NCBI GenBank assembly: GCA_017437745.1 | Contig: JAFRYI010000023.1 | Location: 62,001 to 126,000, forward strand | Origin: Bacillota bacterium | GTDB taxonomy: Bacteria; Bacillota; Clostridia; Peptostreptococcales; Anaerovoracaceae | Length of the DNA stretch: 64,000 nucleotides | Direction of reading: 5' to 3' | In this document: positions 55,249 to 63,986 of the stretch, piece by piece | How the letters are laid out: each line of letters begins with the position of its first letter | How positions within the stretch are numbered: position 1 is the stretch's first letter | Position numbers and translations under genes: made by a program | Notes under the pieces: model-generated | Databases searched by the model: none | What the model was told of the DNA's origin: nothing | The model's input: the letters and a program-made list of their open reading frames with translations, nothing else

Positions 55249-55264
55249 AATATCGTTCGATATT
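55249..55264. promoter_or_regulatory. Palindromic operator candidate between DUF3786 and the cooT unit
   Basis: AATATCG-TT-CGATATT, a perfect 7-bp inverted repeat that extends imperfectly to GCAA/TTGC. It lies between the divergent genes, 12 nt upstream of the TTGCCA of the His-rich/cooT promoter. Confidence 0.5.
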
Positions 55265-55276
55265 GCAAACACATGA

Positions 55277-55305
55277 TTGCCATTTTATTCACAAAGTAGT
55301 AAAAT
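55277..55305 (+). promoter_or_regulatory. Promoter of the His-rich protein/cooT unit
   Basis: TTGCCA at 55277-55282, a 17-nt spacer and TAAAAT at 55300-55305. The surrounding bases TGATTGCCA and AGTAAAATA are the same as in the cooC promoter at 56096-56124, with identical spacing. Confidence 0.7.
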
Positions 55306-55355
55306 AAACTGAAAAGATATATAGTGTATTTTTGTTTGCGAAAAGAGGCATTTTA

Positions 55356-55637
55356 ATGATCAAAGTCTACCATCACGATCACGACCACGGTTCCGGCCAT
55401 CACAGCCACGAAGGCATAACTGCGTTCGAAGGCATACCCCAGGCCGTCGCGATAATCACGTACATGCTGGAGCACAACCGTTCCCACGCGGAGGAGCTCC
55501 ACAACATCTGCCACAGGCTGGAAGAGTCCGGCCAGATAGAAGCGGCCGCTCTGATAGACAAGGCTGTCGACCAGTTCAGGAACGGAAACGACGACGTGGA
55601 GATAGCTCTGGAACTGCTTAAGAAGGCGGAGGCGTAG
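55356..55637 (+). CDS. Small His-rich protein, probable nickel or cobalt handling
   Basis: A 93-residue protein. The first 20 residues hold seven histidines (YHHDHDHGSGHHSHEG), followed by a helical body with AVAIITYMLEHNRSHAEELHNICHRLEE and a C-terminal acidic helix. The His cluster is like those of nickel storage or chaperone proteins such as CooJ or HypB, but the body is not a known chaperone. The ATG at 55356 is preferred to the upstream frame extension because AGAGG lies in front. CooT follows after 3 nt, so a nickel role in CODH/ACS maturation is inferred. Confidence 0.75.
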   Translation: MIKVYHHDHDHGSGHHSHEGITAFEGIPQAVAIITYMLEHNRSHAEELHNICHRLEESGQIEAAALIDKAVDQFRNGNDDVEIALELLKKAEA

Positions 55638-55640
55638 AAC

Positions 55641-55826
55641 ATGTGTCTTTCTACTGTTTACAAGCTTAAGGACGGAGAAAAGGAAAAGATCTGCGAATAC
55701 GTCAGCGGCGTAAGGAATTCGGACGGAGAGTTCGTGTTCACGGACGTAATGGGCGAGGAAAAGACCGTGCCCGGCAAGCTCAGTTCCATAGATCTCATAA
55801 AGAACGAGATCATCATAGAAGACTAG
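55641..55826 (+). CDS. cooT: CooT-family nickel-binding protein
   Basis: A 61-residue protein beginning MCLSTVYKL and containing the DVMGEEKTVPGKLSSIDLI block, the shape of CooT. In Rhodospirillum rubrum CooT is a dimer that binds Ni2+ through Cys 2 and assists CODH nickel loading; Cys 2 is present here. GGAGG lies 8 nt ahead of the ATG. It is sandwiched between the His-rich gene and a small unknown, 350 nt ahead of cooC. Confidence 0.88.
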   Translation: MCLSTVYKLKDGEKEKICEYVSGVRNSDGEFVFTDVMGEEKTVPGKLSSIDLIKNEIIIED

Positions 55827-55849
55827 GCCGTGCCTTCGGGAAGGATGCC

Positions 55850-56074
55850 ATGCGTTACGAAGTGATCCGCGAGATCTACAACAAATGCTCCGGCAATCAG
55901 ATGCGCGACGTTTTCGTTTCGGAAGTCGAAACGGACGATCCTCTGGCGTACGTCGAAAGCCTGCTGGAGGGCAAGAAAGTCAGTACCGAAAGATCCGTAC
56001 TGCCGGACGGCAGCATCGTAATAGACGCCGACGTTTCCGGACTGCGGCAGCGCTTTACTTTTTCGCCGGATTGA
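55850..56074 (+). CDS. Small conserved-looking protein of unknown function after cooT
   Basis: A 74-residue soluble protein, MRYEVIREIYNKCSGNQMRD at the start and ending RQRFTFSPD. No domain is recognised. It follows cooT by 23 nt with AAGGATGCC before the ATG, has one cysteine (residue 13) and no histidines, and is probably made with the nickel proteins. The gap to cooC contains the next promoter. Confidence 0.65.
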   Translation: MRYEVIREIYNKCSGNQMRDVFVSEVETDDPLAYVESLLEGKKVSTERSVLPDGSIVIDADVSGLRQRFTFSPD

Positions 56075-56095
56075 CGCTTAGCGGCATTATTGTGA

Positions 56096-56124
56096 TTGCC
56101 AACAAGCATTTAATAGAGTAAAAT
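56096..56124 (+). promoter_or_regulatory. Promoter of the cooC-acs operon
   Basis: TTGCCA at 56096-56101, a 17-nt spacer and TAAAAT at 56119-56124. A small inverted repeat AGGTT/AACCT (about 56130-56147) lies just downstream, at the expected start of transcription. Leader to the cooC start: about 49 nt. Confidence 0.7.
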
Positions 56125-56172
56125 ATATAAGGTTGTGCAAATAACCTAATTTTATAGTTTTTGGAGGACGAC

Positions 56173-56946
56173 ATGTCTGTATATATTCTTGCGGTCGCAG
56201 GTAAGGGCGGAACGGGTAAGACCACGATCTGCGGCATGCTCATCGACTGGCTCTGCAGCCACGGACGCGGCCCGGTGCTCGCGGTGGACGCGGACGCCAA
56301 TTCCAATCTCAACGAGGTCCTCGGAGTCGAAGTCGAGCACACTCTCGGTGAAATAAGAGAGCTCATAGCCGGCGCGGAGAACGCCGAAGTAAACCCCATA
56401 CCCGCCAGCATCAGCAAGAAGGAATTCATGGACGCCAAGTTCCAGACCGCCCTCATAGAAGAGGACGATTTCGACATGCTCGTAATGGGCCGCACCCAGG
56501 GCAAGGGATGCTACTGCTTCGTGAACGATCTTCTGAGCGCGGAGATCCGCAGGATCAAGGACGCTTACAAGTACATGGTCGTGGACAACGAAGCCGGAAT
56601 GGAGCATATAAGCCGCGGCGTGCTGCCCTCGGTGAACTGCATAGTTCTGGTCTCCGACTGCTCCAGAAGGGGCATACAGGCCGCAGCCCGCATAGCCGAA
56701 CTCGTTAAGGAGAACGACCTTGGCGTGGACAAGGCAGGTCTGATCGTGAACCGCGCTCCGGAAGGCAAGCTGGATCCGGGAGTGGTGGAAGAGATAGAAA
56801 AACACGGACTGGAGCTGCTGGGCGTAGTCCCTCAGGATCAGACCGTTTACGAATACGACTGCGCGGGTAAGCCCACGGCGTATCTGCCCGACGATTCCCC
56901 GGCGCGCGCAGCGGTCAATAAAATAGCTGAATCGATATTCAAATAA
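56173..56946 (+). CDS. cooC: CODH/ACS nickel-insertion ATPase CooC
   Basis: A 257-residue MinD-type ATPase. The deviant P-loop GKGGTGKTT is at residues 11-19, and GKGCYCF (about residues 113-119) has the C-x-C pair that binds metal at the dimer interface in CooC. It uses ATP to help insert nickel into CODH or ACS. ATG at 56173 with TTGGAGGACGAC is preferred to the TTG four codons earlier. It heads the acs operon; the next gene starts 36 nt downstream. Confidence 0.93.
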   Translation: MSVYILAVAGKGGTGKTTICGMLIDWLCSHGRGPVLAVDADANSNLNEVLGVEVEHTLGEIRELIAGAENAEVNPIPASISKKEFMDAKFQTALIEEDDFDMLVMGRTQGKGCYCFVNDLLSAEIRRIKDAYKYMVVDNEAGMEHISRGVLPSVNCIVLVSDCSRRGIQAAARIAELVKENDLGVDKAGLIVNRAPEGKLDPGVVEEIEKHGLELLGVVPQDQTVYEYDCAGKPTAYLPDDSPARAAVNKIAESIFK

Positions 56947-56982
56947 AAAACTAAAGCACAGAAAGAATCAGGGAGGAAATTT

Positions 56983-57924
56983 ATGTCATTCAAGCGTAAT
57001 CCGCAGGTCTTCTCCGGGTCGATCAAAGAAGTGACCATCGGAAACGGAGCGAACGCGGTAACGATCGGCGGCATCAAGACCATGCCGTTGTACTCATTCG
57101 ACGCGCCGGCCAAGCACAAGGTAGCCATCGGCGTCGAGATCAGCGATCTGGGTGTGGACAGGAGCCTGCCCGGCCTCGCCGCATATTATGAAGGCGCAGA
57201 GACGCTTGCTCAGATAGCTGAGCGCGCGTCCAAGATGCCCGGAGCCGATTTCGTGGTGCTCGCTCTGGAAGGAGCGGACCCCAACGGCGAAAACAGATCC
57301 GTAGAGGACTGCGTAGCCGAAGCCAAGGAAGTCTTCGAAGCGATAGACCGTCCGCTGGCTATTATCGGATCCAAGAACGTGGAAAAGGATACCAAGCTCT
57401 TCAGCGCTCTTGCAGAAGCGCTGCAGGGAAAGAACGTACTGTTAGTCTCCGCAAGGGAAGAGAACTACAAGACGCTGGGAGCGTCCGTAGTAATGGCTTA
57501 CGGAAACAAGCTGTCGGCGGAATCCGCGGTAGACATCAACCTGGCAAAGCAGCTCAACGTTCTGCTCACCCAGATGGGAATACAGCCGGAAGCTTTCGTA
57601 ATGAACGTAGGCTCCGCGGCCGCAGGTTACGGATACGATTACGTTGCGTCCACTCTTGACAGAGTAAGGTCCGCGGCGCTTTCCCAGAACGACGTCATGC
57701 TTCAGATGCCCATCATAACACCGGTGGCTTCCGAGGCCTGGGCCGTCAAGGAAGCGGTCGTGTCCGAGGAAGACATACCCGAGTGGGGCTCCAGAGAATC
57801 CCGCGGGATCAACATGGAAGTCTGCACTGCCGCAGCTGTCATAGCCGGTGGATCCGATGCTGTACTACTCATGCATCCGCAGTCCGTGGCTACCATTTCC
57901 GGAATGATCGCCGGACTTAAGTAA
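56983..57924 (+). CDS. acsD: CODH/ACS corrinoid iron-sulfur protein, small subunit
   Basis: A 313-residue TIM-barrel-like protein. Segments KAVEISDLG-like GVEISDLGVDRSLPGLAAYY, VMNVGSAAAGYGYDYVASTLDR and TPVASEAWAVKEAVVSEED identify the CdhD/AcsD small subunit. With AcsC it binds the cobamide that carries the methyl group from AcsE to AcsB. It has no Fe-S motif of its own. GGGAGGAAATTT precedes the ATG; the large subunit follows after 15 nt. Confidence 0.94.
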   Translation: MSFKRNPQVFSGSIKEVTIGNGANAVTIGGIKTMPLYSFDAPAKHKVAIGVEISDLGVDRSLPGLAAYYEGAETLAQIAERASKMPGADFVVLALEGADPNGENRSVEDCVAEAKEVFEAIDRPLAIIGSKNVEKDTKLFSALAEALQGKNVLLVSAREENYKTLGASVVMAYGNKLSAESAVDINLAKQLNVLLTQMGIQPEAFVMNVGSAAAGYGYDYVASTLDRVRSAALSQNDVMLQMPIITPVASEAWAVKEAVVSEEDIPEWGSRESRGINMEVCTAAAVIAGGSDAVLLMHPQSVATISGMIAGLK

Positions 57925-57939
57925 AGGGGGACTATCGAA

Positions 57940-59262
57940 ATGGCATTAAAAGGACTTGACATATTCAAACTTACTCCTAAGACCAACTGCAAGGAGTGCG
58001 GAAATCCCACCTGCATGGCTTTCGCCATGAAGGTAGCCCAGGGCGCTATCGCTGTAGAGAAGTGCCCGCACATGTCGGCTGACGCCATCGCTCAGCTCAG
58101 CGAAGCTACGGCGCCTCCGATGAAGACCATCAAGGTAGGGACCGGTGCCTCCGAGCATACTCTCGGCGGCGAGACGGTTCTGTACCGTCACGAAAAGACC
58201 TTCGTTTCCAGGAGCCTCTTCGCGGTCGACGTTACCGAGAACGCGGACGAAAAGATCGCCGAGCTCGAAAAGATAGACTACGACCGTATCGGCGAGCGCA
58301 TGTATGTGGAAGCTCTCAACGTCGAGTGCAAGGACGCAGCGGCGTTTGCTGATACCGTAAAGAAGCTTTCCGAGAAGGACAGGCTGCTCATCCTGGACGT
58401 TAAGGACGCGGCTGCCGCGGAAGCAGCTCTCGAGATCTGCGCCGCCAAGAAGCCCGTACTCAACGGCGCTACCCCGGAGAACTACGCTCAGTTCGTCGAG
58501 ATAGCAAAGAAATACGGCGTAGTACTGGGAGTAAGCGCTCCGGATCTGGACACTCTCTACGATACGACCGCAGCCATAGAAAAGCTCGGATACAAGGACC
58601 TGGTCCTGGACGTTACCGGCGCTTCAATGAAGGACGCGTTCACTAACGCCGTCGAGGTCAGAAGAGCTGCTCTTAAGGCCAACGACCGCACGTTCGGCTA
58701 TCCGTCGATCGTCAACGTCGCCAAGCTCGCCGGAGGCGACCAGTACATGCAGACCGCTCTGGCAACGCTGTTCGTCGTTAAATACGGTTCCATAATCATC
58801 ATGGACGGAATGACCTACGGCCAGGCGCTTCCGCTCTACGGCCTCAGGCAGAACATATTCACCGATCCGCAGAAGCCGATGAAGGTCGAGCCGGGCATCT
58901 ACCCGCTCAACGGCGCGGACGAGAACAGCGTATGCGTAACCACCGTAGACTTCGCTCTTACGTACTTCGTAGTATCCGGAGAGCTGGAGCGCAGCGGAGT
59001 TCCGTGCAACTTCCTCATTTCGGACGCCGGCGGATATTCCGTGCTTACCGCCTGGGCCGCGGGAAAGTTCAGCGCCGGAAGCATAGCCAAGTTCATCAAG
59101 GAGCACGGTGTGGAAGACAAGATAAAGAGCCGCAAGCTCGTTATACCCGGAAAGGCTGCCGTTCTTAAGGGAGAACTCGAAGAAAGACTCCCCGGCTGGA
59201 CCATAGTTGTCGCGCCGAACGAAGCCACCGGACTTGTAAAGTTCATGAAAGAGTCAATTTAG
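57940..59262 (+). CDS. acsC: CODH/ACS corrinoid iron-sulfur protein, large subunit
   Basis: A 440-residue protein. The N-terminal 4Fe-4S domain shows C-x2-C-x4-C and a later C in TNCKECGNPTCMAFAMK ... EKCPHM (residues 19-44), the part that delivers electrons for reductive activation of cobalt. A TIM barrel and C-terminal cobamide-binding region (ISDAGGYSVLTAWAAGKF) follow. It accepts the methyl group from AcsE. The ATG follows AAAGGGGGACTATCGAA. Confidence 0.95.
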   Translation: MALKGLDIFKLTPKTNCKECGNPTCMAFAMKVAQGAIAVEKCPHMSADAIAQLSEATAPPMKTIKVGTGASEHTLGGETVLYRHEKTFVSRSLFAVDVTENADEKIAELEKIDYDRIGERMYVEALNVECKDAAAFADTVKKLSEKDRLLILDVKDAAAAEAALEICAAKKPVLNGATPENYAQFVEIAKKYGVVLGVSAPDLDTLYDTTAAIEKLGYKDLVLDVTGASMKDAFTNAVEVRRAALKANDRTFGYPSIVNVAKLAGGDQYMQTALATLFVVKYGSIIIMDGMTYGQALPLYGLRQNIFTDPQKPMKVEPGIYPLNGADENSVCVTTVDFALTYFVVSGELERSGVPCNFLISDAGGYSVLTAWAAGKFSAGSIAKFIKEHGVEDKIKSRKLVIPGKAAVLKGELEERLPGWTIVVAPNEATGLVKFMKESI

Positions 59263-59283
59263 GCATAAGACAGGAGGTTAACT

Positions 59284-60069
59284 ATGGCTAAATTCGTTGT
59301 AATCGGTGAGCGTATCCACTGCATTTCACCGGTCATCAAGAAGGCGATGGCAGAGATGGATCCGGAACCCATAATCGCAAGGGCTAAGGAACAGATCGCG
59401 GCCGGAGCTACTTACATCGACGTCAACATCGGACCGGCGGAAAAGAACGGTCCGGAACTCATGAAGTGGGCCGTAAAGACGATTCAGGAGGCCTGCGACA
59501 ACGTTCCCCTGGCGCTCGATACCGCTAACAGGAATGCGATAGAGGCAGGCATTTCCGTTTACAACCGCAGCAAGGGCAAGCCGATAGTCAATTCGGCCGA
59601 CGCCGGAGACAGGATCGAGAACATCGATCTTGCGGCGGCAAACGATGCCATAGCTATCGCTCTGTGCTCCAAGGCCGGCGTACCCGCCGACAACGACGAG
59701 CGCATGACCTACTGCCAGGAGCTCCTGGAGCGCGGAATGGAACACGGAATGGAAGCCGAAGACCTGTGGTTCGATCCTCTGTTCCTCGTAATCAAGGGAA
59801 TGCAGGACAAGCAGCTCGACGTTCTGGATTTCATCGGCCAGCTCTCCGACATGGGACTCAACTCCACCGGCGGACTGTCCAACGTTTCCAACGGAACGCC
59901 CAAGCTGATCAGGCCCATACTGGACAGCACCATGGTAGCCATGGCGATGTGCAAGGGCCTTACTTCCGCCATCGCGAACCCCTGCGACAGGAGGCTCATG
60001 GAGACCATCAAGTCTGCCGACATAATCAAGAACCACTTCCTCTACGCGGACTCCTTCCTGGAGATATAA
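59284..60069 (+). CDS. acsE: 5-methyltetrahydrofolate:corrinoid iron-sulfur protein methyltransferase
   Basis: A 261-residue pterin-binding TIM barrel. VVIGERIHCISPVIKKAM, AGATYIDVNIGPAEKNGPELM and TGGLSNVSNGTPKLIRPILD are AcsE segments including the pterin-site Asp and Asn. It moves the methyl group of methyl-H4folate to Co(I) of the corrinoid protein, linking the methyl branch to acetyl-CoA synthase. The ATG follows AGGAGGTTAACT. Confidence 0.95.
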   Translation: MAKFVVIGERIHCISPVIKKAMAEMDPEPIIARAKEQIAAGATYIDVNIGPAEKNGPELMKWAVKTIQEACDNVPLALDTANRNAIEAGISVYNRSKGKPIVNSADAGDRIENIDLAAANDAIAIALCSKAGVPADNDERMTYCQELLERGMEHGMEAEDLWFDPLFLVIKGMQDKQLDVLDFIGQLSDMGLNSTGGLSNVSNGTPKLIRPILDSTMVAMAMCKGLTSAIANPCDRRLMETIKSADIIKNHFLYADSFLEI

Positions 60070-60115
60070 CGTTCGGGCAAAAAACAGTAAGATATAATTT
60101 TTGAGAGGTTTAAAA

Positions 60116-62257
60116 ATGAGTGTGTTAACAGATCTTATCTACGGCGGATCGAATGCCGTTGCCGGACTTACGGAAGGCGCGGTAAACGATGCGATCAAGA
60201 AGTACGGAGAAGATAAGCCGGTAGTCCTTCCCGGAACCGCTTACTTCCTTCCTACGATCTACGCTGCTACCGGCGTTAAGGTAGAAAAGCTCGGAGACCT
60301 TCCCGCTTGCGTCGGAGTCCTCAAGTCCCTCATCACCAACCAGGAGGACCTGGGACAGGCTCTCAACGCAGGACTTGCTACGGCGGTCGGCGCGGAGATC
60401 CTGGAAGCTCTTAAGTACGTAGAGAGCGAGAACCCCTACGAGAACGAGGCCGGCATAGGTTTCGTTCCGGATCCGATAATCCGTTCGCTGGGCGTTCCTC
60501 TTGTAACCGGAGACATCCCCGGTGTTGCTGTAGTCCTGGGCGAGGCTGCTGATCCCGCAGACGTTGCGGCGGTCGTAAGAGATTACCAGGATAAGGGACT
60601 TCTTACCTTCCTCGTAGGAAACGTAATAGACCAGGTAATAGCTCAGGGCGTTAAGATCGGTCTCGAGTACCGTGTCGTACCGCTCGGCCACGATGTTACC
60701 GCAGTCATCCACGTAGTTACCGTCGCTGTCCGCGCGGCTCTGATATTCGGAGCTCTCAACCCCGGAGATCTCGGCGGACTGCTCAAGTACACCAAGGACC
60801 GTGTTCCCGCGTTCGTTAATACCTTCGGACCTATCGACAACGTCGTAGTATCCGCGGGCGCAGGCGCCATAGCTCTCGGTTTCCCGGTAGTCGTGGACAT
60901 CGACCTCGGCGAGAACCAGGTACCCGGAGCTCTCGTTTCCGTACTCGATCACACCGAGACCGTAAAGACTTCCCTTGAGCTCAGAAACATCAAGGTAAAG
61001 GCAAAGGCCGTAAAGCTTCCCGTAAGCTTCGCTTCCGCCTTCGAGGGCGAGATCATCAGAAAGGCCGCTACCTACGCGGAGTTCGATTCCGATCACAACC
61101 CGACCTTCGAGCTCGTTACCATGTGCGAGGACCCCAACGACGTCGAGGACCACAAGATCACCATCGACGGTCCGGACATCCCCGAGGACGCTACCGACAT
61201 AGTCCGCCTGCCTCTGGCCACCACCGTTAAGGTGTACGGCGCCAAGATGCAGAAGGACTTCGAGTCCGTAATCGAGCGCAGGTTCCACCAGTGGTTCAAC
61301 TACATCGAGGGCGTAATGCACACCGGACAGCGCAACCTGTTCAGGATCCGTATCAGCAAGGATACCTACAATGCCGGACTCAGGCTGAAGGACTTCGCGG
61401 AAGTGCTCTACAGCATGATAATGGATGAGTTCGACTCCGTAGTCGACAAGTGCGAAGTCACCCTCATCACCGACATAGATAAGGTCAACAAGCTTATGGA
61501 AGAAGAGGCCATGCCCCGTTACCGCTTCCGCGACGACAGGCTTGCTTCCCTCAGCGACGAGAGCGTAGACGAGTTCTACACCTGCATACTCTGCCAGAGC
61601 TTCGCTCCGGCGCACTGCTGCGTAGTAACTCCCGAAAGACTCGGACTCTGCGGAGCCGTTTCCTGGCTCGACGCCAAGGCTACCTACGACCTCGATCCGA
61701 CCGGCCCGTCCCGTCCTATCCCGAAGAAGGGACTCATAGACGAGCGTCTCGGTAAGTACGAGGCTGTAAACGAGGCTGTTGCGGACGCCACCCACGGCGC
61801 GGTAGAGAACGTAACTCTCTACTCCCTGATCGAAGACCCGATGACCAGCTGCGGCTGCTTCGAGTGCATCTGCGGAATAGAGCCTCTCTCCAACGGCGTA
61901 GTAGTAGTAAACCGCGAATACTCCGGAATGACTCCTACCGGAATGACATTCGGAGAGCTTGCTTCCATGACCGGCGGCGGAGTCCAGACTCCGGGCTTCA
62001 TGGGACACGGACGCCACTTCATAGCCTCCAAGAAGTTCATAAGCGCCGAAGGCGGCATCGCCAGAATAGTCTGGATGCCCAAGGAGCTTAAGGACGACCT
62101 CCGCACGAGGCTCAACAAGACTGCCAAGGAGGTCCTGGGCATAGACGATTTCGTCGACATGATAGGCGACGAGACCATAGCCACCGATCCCGAAGCGCTG
62201 CTTGCTTTCCTTACCGAAAAGGGACATCCCGCGCTTGGCATGGATCCGATAATGTAA
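60116..62257 (+). CDS. acsB: Acetyl-CoA synthase (CODH/ACS alpha or beta-type subunit)
   Basis: A 713-residue enzyme near the bacterial AcsB size, so it keeps the N-terminal CODH-contacting domain missing from archaeal CdhC. A-cluster ligands are visible: CILCQSFAPAHCC and LGLCGAV for the 4Fe-4S cubane and TSCGCFEC, whose C-G-C holds the distal nickel. It joins CO, the methyl group and CoA. The ATG at 60116 with GAGAGGTTTAAAA is chosen over the in-frame ATG five codons earlier. The CODH partner (acsA/cooS) is not found upstream and may lie beyond the right edge. Confidence 0.96.
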   Translation: MSVLTDLIYGGSNAVAGLTEGAVNDAIKKYGEDKPVVLPGTAYFLPTIYAATGVKVEKLGDLPACVGVLKSLITNQEDLGQALNAGLATAVGAEILEALKYVESENPYENEAGIGFVPDPIIRSLGVPLVTGDIPGVAVVLGEAADPADVAAVVRDYQDKGLLTFLVGNVIDQVIAQGVKIGLEYRVVPLGHDVTAVIHVVTVAVRAALIFGALNPGDLGGLLKYTKDRVPAFVNTFGPIDNVVVSAGAGAIALGFPVVVDIDLGENQVPGALVSVLDHTETVKTSLELRNIKVKAKAVKLPVSFASAFEGEIIRKAATYAEFDSDHNPTFELVTMCEDPNDVEDHKITIDGPDIPEDATDIVRLPLATTVKVYGAKMQKDFESVIERRFHQWFNYIEGVMHTGQRNLFRIRISKDTYNAGLRLKDFAEVLYSMIMDEFDSVVDKCEVTLITDIDKVNKLMEEEAMPRYRFRDDRLASLSDESVDEFYTCILCQSFAPAHCCVVTPERLGLCGAVSWLDAKATYDLDPTGPSRPIPKKGLIDERLGKYEAVNEAVADATHGAVENVTLYSLIEDPMTSCGCFECICGIEPLSNGVVVVNREYSGMTPTGMTFGELASMTGGGVQTPGFMGHGRHFIASKKFISAEGGIARIVWMPKELKDDLRTRLNKTAKEVLGIDDFVDMIGDETIATDPEALLAFLTEKGHPALGMDPIM

Positions 62258-62274
62258 GCTGCTGCTGAGTTTTC

Positions 62275-62308
62275 GACTGCCCCGGGATCATTCCTGGGGC
62301 AGTCTTTT
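62275..62308 (+). promoter_or_regulatory. Intercistronic hairpin between acsB and acsV
   Basis: GACTGCCCC(GGG) at 62275-62286 pairs with (CCT)GGGGCAGTC at 62293-62304 (12 bp, one G-T pair), followed by only TTTT. The acsV start is 10 nt further, so partial termination or message protection is likelier than a full stop. Confidence 0.65.
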
Positions 62309-62318
62309 AAAGGATCAA

Positions 62319-63986
62319 ATGTATACACTGACTTTTAAGATCGAAGGCGAAAAAGACAAGAAGTGCCAGGTGGAGGCAGGGGAAAAGGTCCTCAACGCTG
62401 CGCTGGCGCAGGGCATAGAGATCGACGCTCCGTGCGCCGGAAACGGAACCTGCGGAAAATGCAGGGTGCGCCTTATATCCGGAGCGCTTGAGATGCCGGA
62501 CAATCCCAGACTCTCCCAGGCGGACAGGGAAGACATGTGGTACCTTGCCTGCCAGAGCAAGGTGATAGGCGACGCCGTGGTCTGGATACCCAGATCCGCC
62601 AGCGCCTTCAAGCAGGACATAGCTACGGCCGACCTGTCTACTCCCGCGGAGCTCGAACGCTACAATAAAGCCATCGAAGCCATTTTCGCTTCAGGCATAA
62701 AGCCCGGCTGCGAATGCGGCGGCTACGGCATAGCCATAGACATCGGCACCACTACCGTTACCGGCGCGCTTCTGGACATGGCTTCCGGAAACGTTCTGGG
62801 TAAGGCAAGCAGAGGTAACGGGCAGATAAAGTACGGCGCGGACGTCATCAACCGCATAATACAGCAGTCCAAGCCGGGCGGAGTGGAGCGCCTTCAGAAA
62901 GCCGTAAAAGAAGAAACCATAATACCGATAATAACCGCGCTTCTTAAGGAGAGCGGCAAAAAGGCGGAGGACGTTTCCAGGGTGGTCATAGCCGGTAATA
63001 CGACCATGGAGCACCTGTTCATGGGAGCGGACGGACAGACCATAAGACTGGAGCCCTACGTGCCCCAGTTCCTGGAGCTGGAAGGCCTTAAAGCCGCGCA
63101 GGAAGGAATTCCCGCAGCTAAGGACGCGGATCTCATACTTGCTCCCAACGTAGGAAGCTACGTGGGAGGAGACATAACCGCGGGCGTACTGGACACCCTC
63201 ATGTGGAACGCCCCGGAGATGTCGCTGTTCATAGATCTTGGTACCAACGGAGAGCTGGTCCTGGGCAACAGCGATTACATGCTGTGCTGCGCCTGCTCCG
63301 CAGGTCCGGCTTTCGAGGGCGGCGACATAAGCTGCGGAATGAGAGCTACCACCGGAGCCATCGACAGCATACATCTGGACGACGAGAGCCTTAAGCCCGA
63401 ATATACGCTCATAGCAGGCGACAAGCCCGCGGGTCTGTGCGGCAGCGGCCTCATTTCCATTATAGGCGAACTGTTCAGGACCGGAGCGATAAGCGCCAAG
63501 GGAAAGTTCATACGCCAGTCCGACAGGATACGCTACGACGAGTACGGCGGGAACTACATAGTTGCGTCCGCGGAAGAGAGCGTCACCGGGAAGGCCATAG
63601 AGCTTACCGAGGGAGACATAGACAACTTCATAAGGGCAAAGGGCGCCATCTTCTCCGCCATCCGCACCATGCTCAAGTCTCTGGACATGACCGTAGACGA
63701 CATAGACAAGATAATAATCGCGGGCGGAATAGGCAGCGGAATTGACATAGGAAAGGCCATAGAGATAGGCATGCTTCCCAAGGCGGACCTGAATAAATAT
63801 TCGTACATCGGTAATTCGTCCCTTACCGGAGCGTGCGCGATGCTGCTCTCCGAAGAGGCGACGGAAAAGGTGTTCGACATCGGCCGGAACATGACTTACA
63901 TAGAGCTTTCCACCGAGCCCGGATACATGGACGAGTTCCTTGCGGCGTGCTTCCTGCCCCATACCGATAGCAGTCTGTTTGATTAA
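62319..63986 (+). CDS. acsV: Reductive activator of the corrinoid Fe-S protein (RACo/AcsV, ASKHA ATPase)
   Basis: A 555-residue protein. Residues 1-90 form a 2Fe-2S ferredoxin with CAGNGTCGKC (C-x5-C-x2-C) and the fourth ligand in YLACQSK. From about residue 145 it has the ASKHA actin-like ATPase: IDIGTTTVTGALLDM, LFIDLGTNGELVLGN and IIAGGIGSGIDIGKA. RACo uses ATP hydrolysis to drive electrons uphill to reduce accidentally oxidised Co(II) back to Co(I). It is somewhat shorter than the well-studied Carboxydothermus protein (about 630). AAAGGATCAA precedes the ATG. The window ends 14 nt after it. Confidence 0.92.
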   Translation: MYTLTFKIEGEKDKKCQVEAGEKVLNAALAQGIEIDAPCAGNGTCGKCRVRLISGALEMPDNPRLSQADREDMWYLACQSKVIGDAVVWIPRSASAFKQDIATADLSTPAELERYNKAIEAIFASGIKPGCECGGYGIAIDIGTTTVTGALLDMASGNVLGKASRGNGQIKYGADVINRIIQQSKPGGVERLQKAVKEETIIPIITALLKESGKKAEDVSRVVIAGNTTMEHLFMGADGQTIRLEPYVPQFLELEGLKAAQEGIPAAKDADLILAPNVGSYVGGDITAGVLDTLMWNAPEMSLFIDLGTNGELVLGNSDYMLCCACSAGPAFEGGDISCGMRATTGAIDSIHLDDESLKPEYTLIAGDKPAGLCGSGLISIIGELFRTGAISAKGKFIRQSDRIRYDEYGGNYIVASAEESVTGKAIELTEGDIDNFIRAKGAIFSAIRTMLKSLDMTVDDIDKIIIAGGIGSGIDIGKAIEIGMLPKADLNKYSYIGNSSLTGACAMLLSEEATEKVFDIGRNMTYIELSTEPGYMDEFLAACFLPHTDSSLFD

